Source: Magnetospirillum aberrantis SpK
GTDB lineage: Bacteria; Pseudomonadota; Alphaproteobacteria; Rhodospirillales; Magnetospirillaceae
Direction of reading: 5' to 3'
NCBI RefSeq assembly: GCF_011022235.1
Contig: NZ_JAAIYP010000035.1
Span: forward strand, 153,749 to 217,748
DNA length: 64,000 nucleotides
The notes below the pieces were generated by a model. The model was not told where the DNA came from. It made no database searches and worked only from the letters and a program-made list of their open reading frames with translations. This document shows positions 1-9,458 of the stretch, piece by piece; within the stretch, counting starts at the first letter, position 1; each line of letters begins with the position of its first letter. The translations under genes were made by a program, and so were the position numbers.

Positions 1-45
1 CTTTGGCCGGACAATATAGCGCATCGTCACAAGGGGTCATAGAAC

Positions 46-468
46 ATGATCAGGCAACTCGCCCCCCTGGCGCCAAGAATTCTGATGGCTGCCGCCCTGC
101 TGTCCAGTGCACTGGTAGCCGGATGTTCCAACGGTTCCGGCGGCCATCTGCCCTATTCCACCCATGGCCTGAGTGCGGAAGGGCGCGTGGCGACGCAACT
201 CGCCATCCTTGAGGTGCTGAGCGTCGTCAACACCAAGAAGACGCTGCCGGACCATGTGGCGACCTGGGTCACCGGCAAGGATTGCTCCACCATCCGCGCC
301 CAGCGCGAGGGGGCATGGTGCGTCGATTGGCCGGCGCCGCCGGCGCCGCCGCAACAGGTCTATTGTTATGCCTCACTGGCCAAGCCCAGTTGCTACGCCC
401 AGCCCTACAACGAAGGCAACGACCGCCTGATCGGATTTGTTCCGGCCCCGACACCGGTTCGGCGCTGA
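46..468 (+). CDS. small predicted lipoprotein, function unknown
   Basis: This is a 140-residue protein with a typical lipoprotein signal peptide: a charged start (MIRQ), a hydrophobic stretch at about residues 11-25, and the lipobox LVAGC with the lipidated cysteine near residue 27. The mature part is short and contains six further cysteines and a proline-rich stretch (WPAPPAPPQQ). The paired cysteines suggest disulfides in the periplasm. I do not recognise the family. The ATG at 46 sits about 10 bases after an AAGGGG-like ribosome site. A small hairpin (CCTGAG/CTCAGG, 481-498) follows the stop and overlaps the end of the converging gene. The lipoprotein call is well supported; no function can be assigned. 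Confidence 0.7.
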   Translation: MIRQLAPLAPRILMAAALLSSALVAGCSNGSGGHLPYSTHGLSAEGRVATQLAILEVLSVVNTKKTLPDHVATWVTGKDCSTIRAQREGAWCVDWPAPPAPPQQVYCYASLAKPSCYAQPYNEGNDRLIGFVPAPTPVRR

Positions 469-493
469 CCGACACGCGGTCCTGAGGCGACGC

Positions 494-679
494 TCAGGAA
501 CGAAGGTCGCCGTTCTTCAGGCGTTCGCAAATCAAGCGCATCGAATTGCCGATTTCCGGCTGATGCTCGGCCAAGGTCGCCGCCAGACGTTGCGCATGGG
601 CGCGGTCGAACGGCCGCCCCAAGGCCTCGTGCTCCAGCAGTTCGACCAATTGATGGATTTCGTGCAGTCGGTAGTCCAT
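494..679 (-). CDS. small conserved-looking hypothetical protein
   Basis: This is a 61-residue predicted soluble, helical protein beginning MDYRLHEIHQLVELLEHEAL. I chose the ATG at 679 over the TTG 15 bases upstream because GGGAG lies 8 bases before it. No signal peptide, membrane segment or known motif is visible; charged and leucine residues alternate as in a small helical bundle. It converges on the lipoprotein gene and lies upstream of, but opposite to, the chemoreceptor gene. The family is not recognised. Confidence 0.5.
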   Translation of the reverse strand: MDYRLHEIHQLVELLEHEALGRPFDRAHAQRLAATLAEHQPEIGNSMRLICERLKNGDLRS

Positions 680-757
680 GGCGATTGCTCCCAACTATCG
701 CCTCGACTATGGCCCGCCTCATGCTGCACCGCAACGGACTCTTTGGTGACATATCCT

Positions 758-960
758 TACCCTTTCGAGTAAGGGTAGTCGTACAGTTTCGAGCCCCATG
801 AACAACTAAAATGATACTAGCGTAAACATAAATACAAAAAATTCAAAGAACGCACTAAATACGTACGCCATATATTTCAAATCATCCAAATTATAACCTT
901 AATATGAATTCCTGATCACACCGCAAAAGTGATAATAGAATCGCAGATACCCCTCACAAT
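758..960. promoter_or_regulatory. AT-rich upstream region of the first MCP gene
   Basis: From about 780 to 960 the sequence is strikingly AT-rich against a roughly 65% GC background, and no gene is visible. It ends at the GGAGGG ribosome site of the MCP. A perfect 7-base inverted repeat, TACCCTT (758-764) and AAGGGTA (771-777), lies at its left edge and could be an operator or a weak terminator. I infer that the chemoreceptor promoter lies here; I could not pick one unambiguous -35/-10 pair. Confidence 0.4.
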
Positions 961-974
961 CTACGGAGGGAAAA

Positions 975-2657
975 ATGTCTGCAATGGCAAATTTGCCGAT
1001 CGCGCGGAAGCTTGCCCTCAGTTTCCTGTGCATGGTGGTGCTGATGACCGTGGTGGCCGTCATCACCCTGACCCGCGTGCAAAACATGCGGACCAACAAT
1101 CAATGGACCGTCCACACATATGAGGTCTTGGCGACCATGGACGCCGTGGTCGCCGCCATGGTCAACCAGGAGACCGGCCTGCGCGGCCTTTTGGTGTCGG
1201 GCAAAGACGCCTTCCTGGGCCCGTATCGCCGGGGAGAGGTCGCCTACACGGAGGCCTGGACCAAGGCCAAGGAACAGACCTCGGACAATCCGGCACAACA
1301 GGCCCGCCTGGACGAACTGCACCGTTTCGCCATCACATGGAAGAACGACGTGGCGGAAAAGGAAATCGCCATGGTCCGGGCCGGCCGGATCGAGGAAGCC
1401 CGTACGTTCGAGGCGACCGAGGCGGGAAAGCAGGCCATGGACGCCCTGCGCGCCAAGGCCAATGAAATCAAAGGGGCAGAAACCGAGCTGTTGGCCACAC
1501 GCGACGCCGAACGCAACGCCGCCTACAGCGTCGCCTTGTGGGCCACCATTCTGGGCGGCATGCTGTCCGTGGTGGTGGCTGTCGCCATGGCGATGGGGCT
1601 GAGCCGGTTGATCGCCACGCCGATCAAGGGCATGACCTTGGCCATGACCACCTTGGCCAACGGCGACACGACAACCGCCATTCCCGCCCAGGACCGCCGC
1701 GACGAACTGGGCGCCATGGGCAAGGCCGTGCAGGTCTTCAAGGACAACATGATTCGGGCCGACCGTCTGGCGTCCGAACAGGCGACGGAACGCGCACAAC
1801 GCGAAGCCCGCGCCCAGGCCATCGAGCATTTGACCGGCCAGTTCGACCAGACCGTCAGTTCGGTTCTGCAATCGGTCAGCTCGGCGGCCGGCGACATGGA
1901 ACAGACCGCGCAATCCATGGCCGCCAATGCCGAACAAACCTCGCGACAGGCGACCAGCGTCGCCACCGCCACCGAACAGGCTTCCAGCAACGTCCAGACG
2001 GTGGCGACCGCCGCCGAGGAATTGTCGGCCTCGATCACCGAGATCACCCGTCAGGTCGCCCAATCCAGCGACGTCGCCCGCCGCGCCGCCGAAGAGGCCG
2101 CCCGCAGCAACCAGACCGTCCTCGGTCTGGCGGATTCGTCGGCCCGTATCGGCGAAGTGATCCAGTTGATCAACGACATCGCCAACCAGACCAACCTGTT
2201 GGCCCTGAATGCCACCATCGAGGCGGCGCGGGCCGGCGAAGCCGGCAAGGGGTTCGCCGTGGTGGCGCAGGAGGTCAAGAATCTGGCCAACCAGACAGCC
2301 CGCGCCACCGAGGAGATCGGCAACCAGATCGGCGGTGTGCAAAGCGCCACCAAGGACGCGGTCGAGGCCATCACCACCATCGTCGGCCGCATTGACGAGA
2401 TCAACCAAATCTCGTCGGCCATCGCCAGCGCGGTCGAGGAACAAGGCGCCGCAACCCAGGAAATCGCCCGCAACGTCCAACAGGCGGCACGCGGCACCCA
2501 GGAAGTCAGCGTCACCATCGCCTCGGTGACCCAGGCCGCGGGGGAAACCGGCTCGTCCGCGACCCAGGTCCTGGCCTCGGCCCGTGCCCTGAGCCGTCAA
2601 GCCGGCGACCTGCGTGACGAGGTGACACGCTTTCTGGGGGCGGTTCGCACCGCCTGA
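975..2657 (+). CDS. methyl-accepting chemotaxis protein with CHASE3-like sensor
   Basis: This 560-residue transmembrane chemoreceptor relays a periplasmic signal to the CheA/CheW array. The order is TM1 (about 13-33), a helical CHASE3-like periplasmic domain (about 40-180, with the QETGLRG signature), TM2 (about 182-207), HAMP, then a long MA signalling domain. The receptor tip carries [20 protein letters not shown] near residue 410 and is intact. The ATG at 975 has GGAGGG four bases upstream. The gene stands alone with its own AT-rich leader and is followed by a hairpin terminator. The ligand cannot be read from the sequence. Confidence 0.92.
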   Translation: MSAMANLPIARKLALSFLCMVVLMTVVAVITLTRVQNMRTNNQWTVHTYEVLATMDAVVAAMVNQETGLRGLLVSGKDAFLGPYRRGEVAYTEAWTKAKEQTSDNPAQQARLDELHRFAITWKNDVAEKEIAMVRAGRIEEARTFEATEAGKQAMDALRAKANEIKGAETELLATRDAERNAAYSVALWATILGGMLSVVVAVAMAMGLSRLIATPIKGMTLAMTTLANGDTTTAIPAQDRRDELGAMGKAVQVFKDNMIRADRLASEQATERAQREARAQAIEHLTGQFDQTVSSVLQSVSSAAGDMEQTAQSMAANAEQTSRQATSVATATEQASSNVQTVATAAEELSASITEITRQVAQSSDVARRAAEEAARSNQTVLGLADSSARIGEVIQLINDIANQTNLLALNATIEAARAGEAGKGFAVVAQEVKNLANQTARATEEIGNQIGGVQSATKDAVEAITTIVGRIDEINQISSAIASAVEEQGAATQEIARNVQQAARGTQEVSVTIASVTQAAGETGSSATQVLASARALSRQAGDLRDEVTRFLGAVRTA

Positions 2658-2669
2658 GCATCCAACGAA

Positions 2670-2703
2670 AACAGCCACCTGTGCACGGGCACAAGTGGCT
2701 GTT
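2670..2703 (-). terminator. hairpin between MCP and glgP, likely glgP terminator
   Basis: AACAGCCAC (2670-2678) pairs with GTGGCTGTT (2695-2703), and an inner TGTGC pairs with GCACA. Read on the minus strand the stem is followed by TTTTCGTT, so it fits best as the end of glgP transcription. It may also stop the converging MCP transcript. Confidence 0.55.
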
Positions 2704-2782
2704 CCCTCAACCTCAAGCGTTACGCGCCGTCACCCGTCCCCAGACACCCCATCACCAGTACAGGCTGGCCTTGAGGCGGGTC

Positions 2783-5245
2783 TCAGTTATTGGTCGCCAC
2801 CCCCCAAATGTCGCGGGCATATTCCGCGACCGTCCGGTCGGACGAGAACTTGCCCATGCGCGCCACGTTCAAGATGGCCTTGCGGGTCCATTCGTCGGGA
2901 TCGCGATACAGGGCGTCCACCCGTTCCTGAGCGGCGATGTAGAGCGGATAATCGGCGGTCAGCAAATAGGTGTCGCCATTGGTCAGCGCCTCGACCAGCG
3001 AGCGATAGCGGTCGGTCTGATCCGGCGAGAAATAGCCCGACCCGATCATGTCCAACGCCCGCTTCAGTTCGTCGTTGGCGTTGATGGCGATCTGCGGGTC
3101 GTAGCCGTCGATCCGCCGCCGCGCCACCTCCTGTGCGGTCAGGCCGAACAGGAACATGTTGTCCTCTCCCACCTCCTCGCAGATTTCCACGTTGGCGCCG
3201 TCCCAGGTGCCGATGGTCAGCGCCCCGTTCATGCTCATCTTCATGTTGCCGGTGCCCGAGGCCTCGGTGCCGGCGGTGGAAATCTGTTCCGACAGCTCGG
3301 CCGCCGGCATCACCAATTCGGCGGTCGAGACGTTGTAGTTGGGAACGAACACCACCTTCAGCTTGTCGCCGACCAAGGGGTCGTTGTTGACCACGTCGGC
3401 CACGTCGTTGATCAGCTTGATGATCAGCTTGGCCAGGATGTAGCCGGGCGCCGCCTTGCCGCCGATGATCACCGTGCGCGGCACCACGTCCACCGTCGGG
3501 TTGGCGCGGATACGGGCGTAGCGGGTCACCACATGCAACACGTTCAGAAGCTGGCGCTTGTATTCGTGAATGCGCTTGATCTGGACGTCGAACAAGGAAT
3601 CGACCGACACGTCCACCCCCAGCCGCTGGCCGATCACCTGGGCCAGGTGCTGTTTGTTGGCACGCTTGACGGCGGCGAAACGGGCGTGGAAATCCTTGTC
3701 GTCGGCCAGCTTCTCCAGGCCCTTCAGACGGTCGAGATGGGTCACCCAGCCCTCTCCCACCGCTTCGGTGATCAACTTGGACAGACCGGGATTGGCGGCC
3801 AGCACCCAGCGGCGCGGGGTGACGCCGTTGGTCTTGTTGTTGATCTTGCCGGGGCTCAGATGCTCGAAGTCGGAAAAGATGGTCGACTTCATCAGCCCGG
3901 TATGGATGGCGGCGACGCCATTGACCTTGTGGCTTCCGACCACCGCCAGATGGGCCATGCGCACCCGGCGTTCGCCATCCTCGCCGACCAGCGACACCCG
4001 TCGCAACAGGTCGGAATCGCCGGGGTGGCGATGACGGACCTCTTGCAGGAACTCATGATTGATGCGGAAGATGATTTCCAGATGGCGCGGCAGGATGCGC
4101 TCGAACATGTCCACCGGCCAGGTTTCCAGCGCCTCGGGCAACAGCGTGTGGTTGGTGTAGGCGCACGACCGCCGGGTCAGGTCCCAGGCGTGGTTCCATT
4201 CCAGGTGGTGTTCGTCCACCAGCACCCGCATCAATTCGGCCACCACCAGCGCCGGGTGGGTGTCGTTGAGTTGGACCGCCACACGCTCGGGAAGCTTGTT
4301 CCAGTCGCTGTGCGCCTTGCGGAAGCGGGCCAGGATGTCCTGGATCGAGGCGGCGACGAAGAAATATTCCTGTTTGAAGCGCAGTTCCTTGCCGCGCGAG
4401 GTGATGTCGGACGGATACAGCACCTTGGACAGGGTTTCGGACTCGTTCTTGTCGCGCACGGCCTCGATGTAATTGCCGGCGTTGAAGTACTTGAGGTCGA
4501 ATTCGCGGGTGGACTTGGCCGACCACAGGCGCAGATGGTTGACGGTCTTGCCGCCATAGCCCGGCACCGGCACGTCATAGGCCATGGCCATGACTTCCTC
4601 GGTGTCCATCCATTGGGCGCGGGTCTGGCCCAGCACGTCCTTGTAATGAACCACGCGGCCGCCGAACCGCACCGGATAGATCACGCCGGGACGCGGGAAT
4701 TCCCACGGATTGCCGTAGCGCAGCCAGTTTTCCGGGCTTTCCACCTGCCAGCCGTGCTCCACATGCTGGGTGAACATGCCGTAATCGTAGCGGATACCGT
4801 ACCCGAAACCGGCCACGTCCAACGACGCCATGGAATCCAAAAGACAGGCCGCCAGACGGCCCAGGCCGCCGTTGCCCAGCGCAGCCTCGACCTCCCAACC
4901 GACGATTTCGTCGAAATCGAGGTTCATTTCCTCGATGGCGGTCTTGACCTGATCATAGATGCCCAGGGAGATCATGGCGTTGGACAGCGTCCGCCCGATC
5001 AGGAACTCCATGGACATGTAATAGACGCGCTTCTGATCCTGGTCGTAATAGCGGTTCAGCGTCGGCATCCAGCGTTCGGAAACGCGGTCGCGCACGGTGT
5101 AGGCCGCAGCCATGAACCAATCGCGGGCGGTGGCGTTCACCGGATCCTTGCCCACCGAATACAAAAGATGGCTGGCGAGGCTGTAGCGGATGCTCTCCAC
5201 ATCGTCGTCGAGGAGCCTGACCACGGGGGGGCCGACACGGCGCAT
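2783..5245 (-). CDS. glgP: glycogen/maltodextrin phosphorylase
   Basis: This 820-residue cytoplasmic PLP enzyme releases glucose-1-phosphate from glycogen or maltodextrin ends; the length is normal for the GT35 family. Recognisable blocks include EAALGNGGLGRLAAC near the N-terminus, QLNDTHPA, and EASGTGNMKMSMNG near residue 665, which contains the PLP-binding lysine. The ATG at 5245 has AAGGA six bases upstream. It lies 191 bases after malQ on the same strand and completes the glycogen cluster, so it may share the transcript or have its own promoter in that gap. Identification is secure; polymer preference is not readable. Confidence 0.96.
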   Translation of the reverse strand: MRRVGPPVVRLLDDDVESIRYSLASHLLYSVGKDPVNATARDWFMAAAYTVRDRVSERWMPTLNRYYDQDQKRVYYMSMEFLIGRTLSNAMISLGIYDQVKTAIEEMNLDFDEIVGWEVEAALGNGGLGRLAACLLDSMASLDVAGFGYGIRYDYGMFTQHVEHGWQVESPENWLRYGNPWEFPRPGVIYPVRFGGRVVHYKDVLGQTRAQWMDTEEVMAMAYDVPVPGYGGKTVNHLRLWSAKSTREFDLKYFNAGNYIEAVRDKNESETLSKVLYPSDITSRGKELRFKQEYFFVAASIQDILARFRKAHSDWNKLPERVAVQLNDTHPALVVAELMRVLVDEHHLEWNHAWDLTRRSCAYTNHTLLPEALETWPVDMFERILPRHLEIIFRINHEFLQEVRHRHPGDSDLLRRVSLVGEDGERRVRMAHLAVVGSHKVNGVAAIHTGLMKSTIFSDFEHLSPGKINNKTNGVTPRRWVLAANPGLSKLITEAVGEGWVTHLDRLKGLEKLADDKDFHARFAAVKRANKQHLAQVIGQRLGVDVSVDSLFDVQIKRIHEYKRQLLNVLHVVTRYARIRANPTVDVVPRTVIIGGKAAPGYILAKLIIKLINDVADVVNNDPLVGDKLKVVFVPNYNVSTAELVMPAAELSEQISTAGTEASGTGNMKMSMNGALTIGTWDGANVEICEEVGEDNMFLFGLTAQEVARRRIDGYDPQIAINANDELKRALDMIGSGYFSPDQTDRYRSLVEALTNGDTYLLTADYPLYIAAQERVDALYRDPDEWTRKAILNVARMGKFSSDRTVAEYARDIWGVATNN

Positions 5246-5436
5246 ACTTCGTCCTTCCGCCTAAAGAATACCTTGTAGGGAGTGTCCCGGACACGGACGC
5301 CAAGTCAAGGCGTTTCATGCACGAAATGGAGGTAAAGCCCATGCGTTGACGGAATATTGCCACTGCGTGCGCCGAATTGTGCGCATCTTTCCCCGACCCG
5401 CAACAATTCGGAAACACACCACGCAACGTCTTGCCG

Positions 5437-7653
5437 TCACACAGGCGGAAGCTTTTCCACCGGGCGGTTCCCCCGCTCCGGTTCCAGCCACGCGGCCAGC
5501 GCCGCCATCCTGGGATCACCCAGCACGCCGGGCACGTCCACCGGGAAACGACGGCGCCAGTTGGGGTGCTGATCGGTGGTGCCGGGCAGGTTCATCTGAC
5601 TGTCGAGCGCCAGCACGTCCTCGATCTGCACCATCATCAACCGCGAGCGGGCACGGGACAGATAAGCATGCGCCGCCTCGGCCAGACGTTCGGCATCGGC
5701 ATCGGACAAGGGGCCGTGGCTGGGGAAGTCTGGCGGCAGCAAATCCTGTTCGACAAAGGCGCGGACCAGTTTCTCGCGGTCGCCCTGACGCGCCGCCCGC
5801 TCCTCCTCGGCCATGCCGGGACGGGGGTAGAGGTCCAGCTTTTCCCGCCGGCCGATGTCGGTGCCGTTCCACCAGCCCCGCGCGCTGGGCAAATCGTGCG
5901 TGGCGAAAATGGCCAGCGCGTTCTCGTCGAATTCGTCGGGCCGCTTGAAGCGTCCGTCACGCTGTTCGAACACCATCACGCGATAGGCGAACAGCGCGGT
6001 CCGCGCCATGCGCTCACGGAACCCATCGGGCACGGTGCCCAAATCCTCGCCGATCACCATGCAGCGGTTGCGCACGGATTCCAGGGCGACAAGCCGGAAC
6101 AGGTCGTCCACCGGATAGCGCACATAGGCGCCCTGGTCGGCACTGGCGCCCGGCGGCACCCAATAAAGCCGCTGGAGCGACATGGCGTGGTCCAGACGCA
6201 ACGCGCCGGCATGACGCATGTTGGCGCGCATGACGCCGATGAAGGGAGCATAGGCCGCCTCGCTCAAGGCCAGCGGATTGAACGGGATCAGCCCCCAATC
6301 CTGGCCCTTGAGGGCCAGCGGGTCGGGCGGCGCCCCCACCGACACGCCCAGCGACAGATTGTCCTGTTCCAGCCAGGCTTCGGCACCGTCGCCGGCGATA
6401 CCGACGCCCAAATCGCGGTAAAGGCCGATGCTGGCGCCGTTGTCCAGTGCCGCCCGATGCGCCGCCGCCAATTGCTGGTCGGCCAGGAATTCCAGCCACC
6501 AGAAGAATTCGACCCGCTCGCGGTTGAGATCGGCCCATTTCATCACCGCCGGGTTGGCCGGGTGGCGGAATTCCTCGGGCCAATGGCGCCAATAGGGGCG
6601 GCCTTCGGTGACGAAACGTTCGTGCAGCGCCTCGAAGGTGAAGAACAGTTCGGCCGCCCGGCCACCCTCTTGCTGGAACGCGCGGAACGCCGCGCCACGC
6701 CCGTCGCCCGGTTCCAGATGCTCGGCCCGGAACCAGCGGTACAGCACCTCGAGCATGGGCAGCGCCAGACGCGCCACGTCGTCATATTCGACCATGGGAT
6801 AGCCGCGCACCCGCGACAGGTTGGCCTGGAACCCCGGCGAGGCGAACATCCGCTTGGCCTCGCGGCATTCGGCGAATTCCGGCACCGATTCAACATCCAG
6901 ATAAGCGAGGTTGAGGAACCGGCGCGAAGACGGGGCATAGGGGCTGAACTTCTGCGGCTGGGCCGGGAACAAGGCATGCAGCGGGTTGATGCCGACGGTG
7001 GCGGCGCCCATCTTGGCGGCGCCGGCCGCCAGTTGTTCCAACGCCTTGTAAGTGCCCACGCCCCAATCGGATTCAGTCCGCAGGGCATAGACCTGGGTCG
7101 CCAGCCCCCAGACCCCGTCGCCTTGGCTTATCGCCGCCGGGACATGGGCATGGGCGGGAGCGACGGCGATGGTCATGGACGCGCTCTCGCCATCGGACGC
7201 GCTGACGCGCAAGGTGTGGTAACCGACCGCTGGCAGGGCCGGCAGCACCAACCGCCAGCGTTTGACCAGCACGCCATCCAGCCAACGTTCGTCGACCCAA
7301 GTCAGGCTATCGACCTGGAACGAGCCGCCATGACGGCCGCCCAGTTCGTCCTCGATCTCCCAGGTCAGAAGCTGTGTGTCGCGCGCCGCCGGAACACTCA
7401 GCGTCACCGCCGGTTCGCCCCAGGTGGTGTCGAACACCGCCACCGGTTCCAGCCAGCGACGCCACGGGCGGGTTTCCAATTCGGCAAGACTTGCCGCGAC
7501 GTCGTCGTCGGTGGCCACGGCGAACCCCATGGCGGCCAGGAACGCCTTTTTCGTCTCGACCGAGACCGGCCGCCACTGGCCGAAGAAATCCCACCATCCG
7601 TCCTCGATACCGGCCAGTTGCGCCAACCGGTCGAGAGCTTCCGCCGCGTTCAT
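5437..7653 (-). CDS. malQ: 4-alpha-glucanotransferase (amylomaltase)
   Basis: This 738-residue GH77 disproportionating enzyme transfers maltosyl units between alpha-1,4-glucans in the cytoplasm. The catalytic set is visible: LRLDHAMSL (nucleophile Asp, about residue 486), VIGEDLGTVP (acid/base Glu, about 535) and FATHDLPSARGWW (third Asp, about 583). The extra N-terminal beta-rich region of about 130 residues is typical of the longer bacterial MalQ type. The ATG at 7653 overlaps the treZ stop (ATGA), which fixes the start and implies translational coupling. It works with glgX, treZ and glgP in turning over branched storage glucan. Confidence 0.95.
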   Translation of the reverse strand: MNAAEALDRLAQLAGIEDGWWDFFGQWRPVSVETKKAFLAAMGFAVATDDDVAASLAELETRPWRRWLEPVAVFDTTWGEPAVTLSVPAARDTQLLTWEIEDELGGRHGGSFQVDSLTWVDERWLDGVLVKRWRLVLPALPAVGYHTLRVSASDGESASMTIAVAPAHAHVPAAISQGDGVWGLATQVYALRTESDWGVGTYKALEQLAAGAAKMGAATVGINPLHALFPAQPQKFSPYAPSSRRFLNLAYLDVESVPEFAECREAKRMFASPGFQANLSRVRGYPMVEYDDVARLALPMLEVLYRWFRAEHLEPGDGRGAAFRAFQQEGGRAAELFFTFEALHERFVTEGRPYWRHWPEEFRHPANPAVMKWADLNRERVEFFWWLEFLADQQLAAAHRAALDNGASIGLYRDLGVGIAGDGAEAWLEQDNLSLGVSVGAPPDPLALKGQDWGLIPFNPLALSEAAYAPFIGVMRANMRHAGALRLDHAMSLQRLYWVPPGASADQGAYVRYPVDDLFRLVALESVRNRCMVIGEDLGTVPDGFRERMARTALFAYRVMVFEQRDGRFKRPDEFDENALAIFATHDLPSARGWWNGTDIGRREKLDLYPRPGMAEEERAARQGDREKLVRAFVEQDLLPPDFPSHGPLSDADAERLAEAAHAYLSRARSRLMMVQIEDVLALDSQMNLPGTTDQHPNWRRRFPVDVPGVLGDPRMAALAAWLEPERGNRPVEKLPPV

Positions 7654-9458
7654 CGATTTCCCCCGTCGTCCAGGTACCAGAGCAATCCCCACCCCGGAAG
7701 CGCGTCACTATCCGTTGCCGGGGTAGAGTACAAAAGTCTGCCGCCGCCGGGAACGCTTCCCGCGTAGGGCACGGATGATAGATTAGAGACGACTGAAAGA
7801 ACACTGTCGTCACCCAACCGCCAACGCGCGACGAAAGCGCCGCCGCCCAGCCGTTCAACCTGGGCGCCACCGGCCGTCCCGGCCAGACGCGGCACCACCT
7901 CGCGATGGCGCAAGGCCAGCAAATGCCGGACCTCGGCCAGACGCCGGTCGTGGGGCGCCCGCGCGGGTTCGGCCCAATCCAGCTTGGACCGGGCGAAAGT
8001 GTCCACCGCCGCCGGGTCCGGCACGCGATGGACGCCGTCGCCATGGAATTCCGGGCAATGAACGAATTCGTGCAGCCGTCCCTGGCGCACCTTGCGCGCC
8101 AGTTCGGGGGCAAGGTCGCAGAAATACAGGAACGGTGTCGTCGCCCCCCATTCCTCGCCCTGGAACAGCATGGGCACTTGCGGCGCCATCAGAACCAGCG
8201 CGCAGGCGGCGCGCACCGCCTCGGGCGCGGCCAAGGCGTCGATGCGTTCGCCCAACGCCCGGTTGCCCACATGGTCGTGGTTTTGCAAAAACGACACGAA
8301 GGCGGCCGGCGGCAGATGGGAGGACGGCTCGCCACGCGCCAAGCCGCCGCGATGGTCGGATTGTTCACCTTGAAAAGCAAATCCCTCGGCCAGACAACGC
8401 AACAGGTGGTCCAACGGATCGGGCGCATAGTCGCGGTAATAGCCCCCCGCCTCGCCGGTCAGCAGCCGATGCAGGGCATGGTGGAAATCGTCGTTCCATT
8501 GGGCGGAATAAAGACGCGGACGCCCGGTTCGGCCCCGCTCCAGAAGCCGGGCGGCGTTGGCGTCGTTCTCCACCACCAGATGGATCTCGCGCCCGGCGCA
8601 CAGGCTGCGCGCCCGCTCGGCCAGTTCGTCCAGGACATGCCGGGCGCCGTCGTCGCGGATGGTGTGCACGGCATCCAGCCTGAGCCCGTCCAGATGGAAT
8701 TCGACCAGCCAGTAAAGGGCGTTATGGATGAAGAAGGCGCGCACCGGCCCCGCGTCGTCGCCGTCATAGTTCACCGCCTGTCCCCACGGCGTGTGGTGAC
8801 GATGGGTGAAGAAGCGCTTGGCGGTGGCGTGCAGGTAGTTCCCTTCTGGCCCAAGGTGGTTGTAGACCACGTCCAGCAGGACCATCAGCCCCAAGCGATG
8901 GGCTTCGTCCACCAGCGCCTTGAACTCGTCCGGCGTCCCATAAGCGGAATCGGGGGCATAGGGCAACACGCCGTCATAGCCCCAGCCGCGCCCGCCGGCG
9001 AAATCGGCCAGCGGCATCAACGACAGCGCGGTAACGCCCAGATCCGCCAGATACGCCAGCTTGTCCCGCGCGGCGGAGAAAGTGCCCTCGGGGGTAAAGG
9101 CCCCCACATGCAACTCATAAAGGACGGCCTGTTCCCACGGCCGCCCCATCCAACCGCCGTCGTTCCAGTCATAGCCCAGGGGATCGACCACCGCCGAAAG
9201 GCCGTGCACGTCGTCGGGTTGATGGCGCGACGCCGGATCGGGCACCACATGGCCACCGACACGAAAACCATAGCGGGCGCCGGCGCCCAGGTCGGGCACG
9301 AACGCCTCGGCCCAACCGTCGCCGGACTTGTCCATGGGCAGGTCCGGCCGGCCGGGCAGGTGCAATGCCACCGGTCCGCAATCGGGCGCCCACAGCCGGA
9401 AGCGGACGCCGCCGCCTTCGACCGTGGCCCCGAACGGCATGACGTGGCTGCGACGCAT
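7650..9458 (-). CDS. treZ: malto-oligosyltrehalose trehalohydrolase
   Basis: This 602-residue GH13 enzyme cleaves trehalose from malto-oligosyltrehalose. The N-terminal domain (FRLWAPDCGPVALHLPG) is the carbohydrate-binding fold found in GlgB/TreZ proteins. The catalytic block contains LRLDAVHTI, VVENDAN and QNHDHVGNR. The ATG at 9458 overlaps the glgX stop by one base (TGATG), and its own stop overlaps the malQ start. TreZ normally acts on the product of TreY, whose gene is not in the window. A GlgB-like or other GH13 role is less likely, since glgB is present separately. Confidence 0.9.
   Translation of the reverse strand: MRRSHVMPFGATVEGGGVRFRLWAPDCGPVALHLPGRPDLPMDKSGDGWAEAFVPDLGAGARYGFRVGGHVVPDPASRHQPDDVHGLSAVVDPLGYDWNDGGWMGRPWEQAVLYELHVGAFTPEGTFSAARDKLAYLADLGVTALSLMPLADFAGGRGWGYDGVLPYAPDSAYGTPDEFKALVDEAHRLGLMVLLDVVYNHLGPEGNYLHATAKRFFTHRHHTPWGQAVNYDGDDAGPVRAFFIHNALYWLVEFHLDGLRLDAVHTIRDDGARHVLDELAERARSLCAGREIHLVVENDANAARLLERGRTGRPRLYSAQWNDDFHHALHRLLTGEAGGYYRDYAPDPLDHLLRCLAEGFAFQGEQSDHRGGLARGEPSSHLPPAAFVSFLQNHDHVGNRALGERIDALAAPEAVRAACALVLMAPQVPMLFQGEEWGATTPFLYFCDLAPELARKVRQGRLHEFVHCPEFHGDGVHRVPDPAAVDTFARSKLDWAEPARAPHDRRLAEVRHLLALRHREVVPRLAGTAGGAQVERLGGGAFVARWRLGDDSVLSVVSNLSSVPYAGSVPGGGRLLYSTPATDSDALPGWGLLWYLDDGGNR

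Noticed and set aside
2681..5278. Long open frame of 865 codons opposite glgP
   Set aside because: It is antisense to a complete glgP with all catalytic motifs; high GC keeps the opposite frame open. Its translation is rich in His, Gly and Gln and shows no domain.
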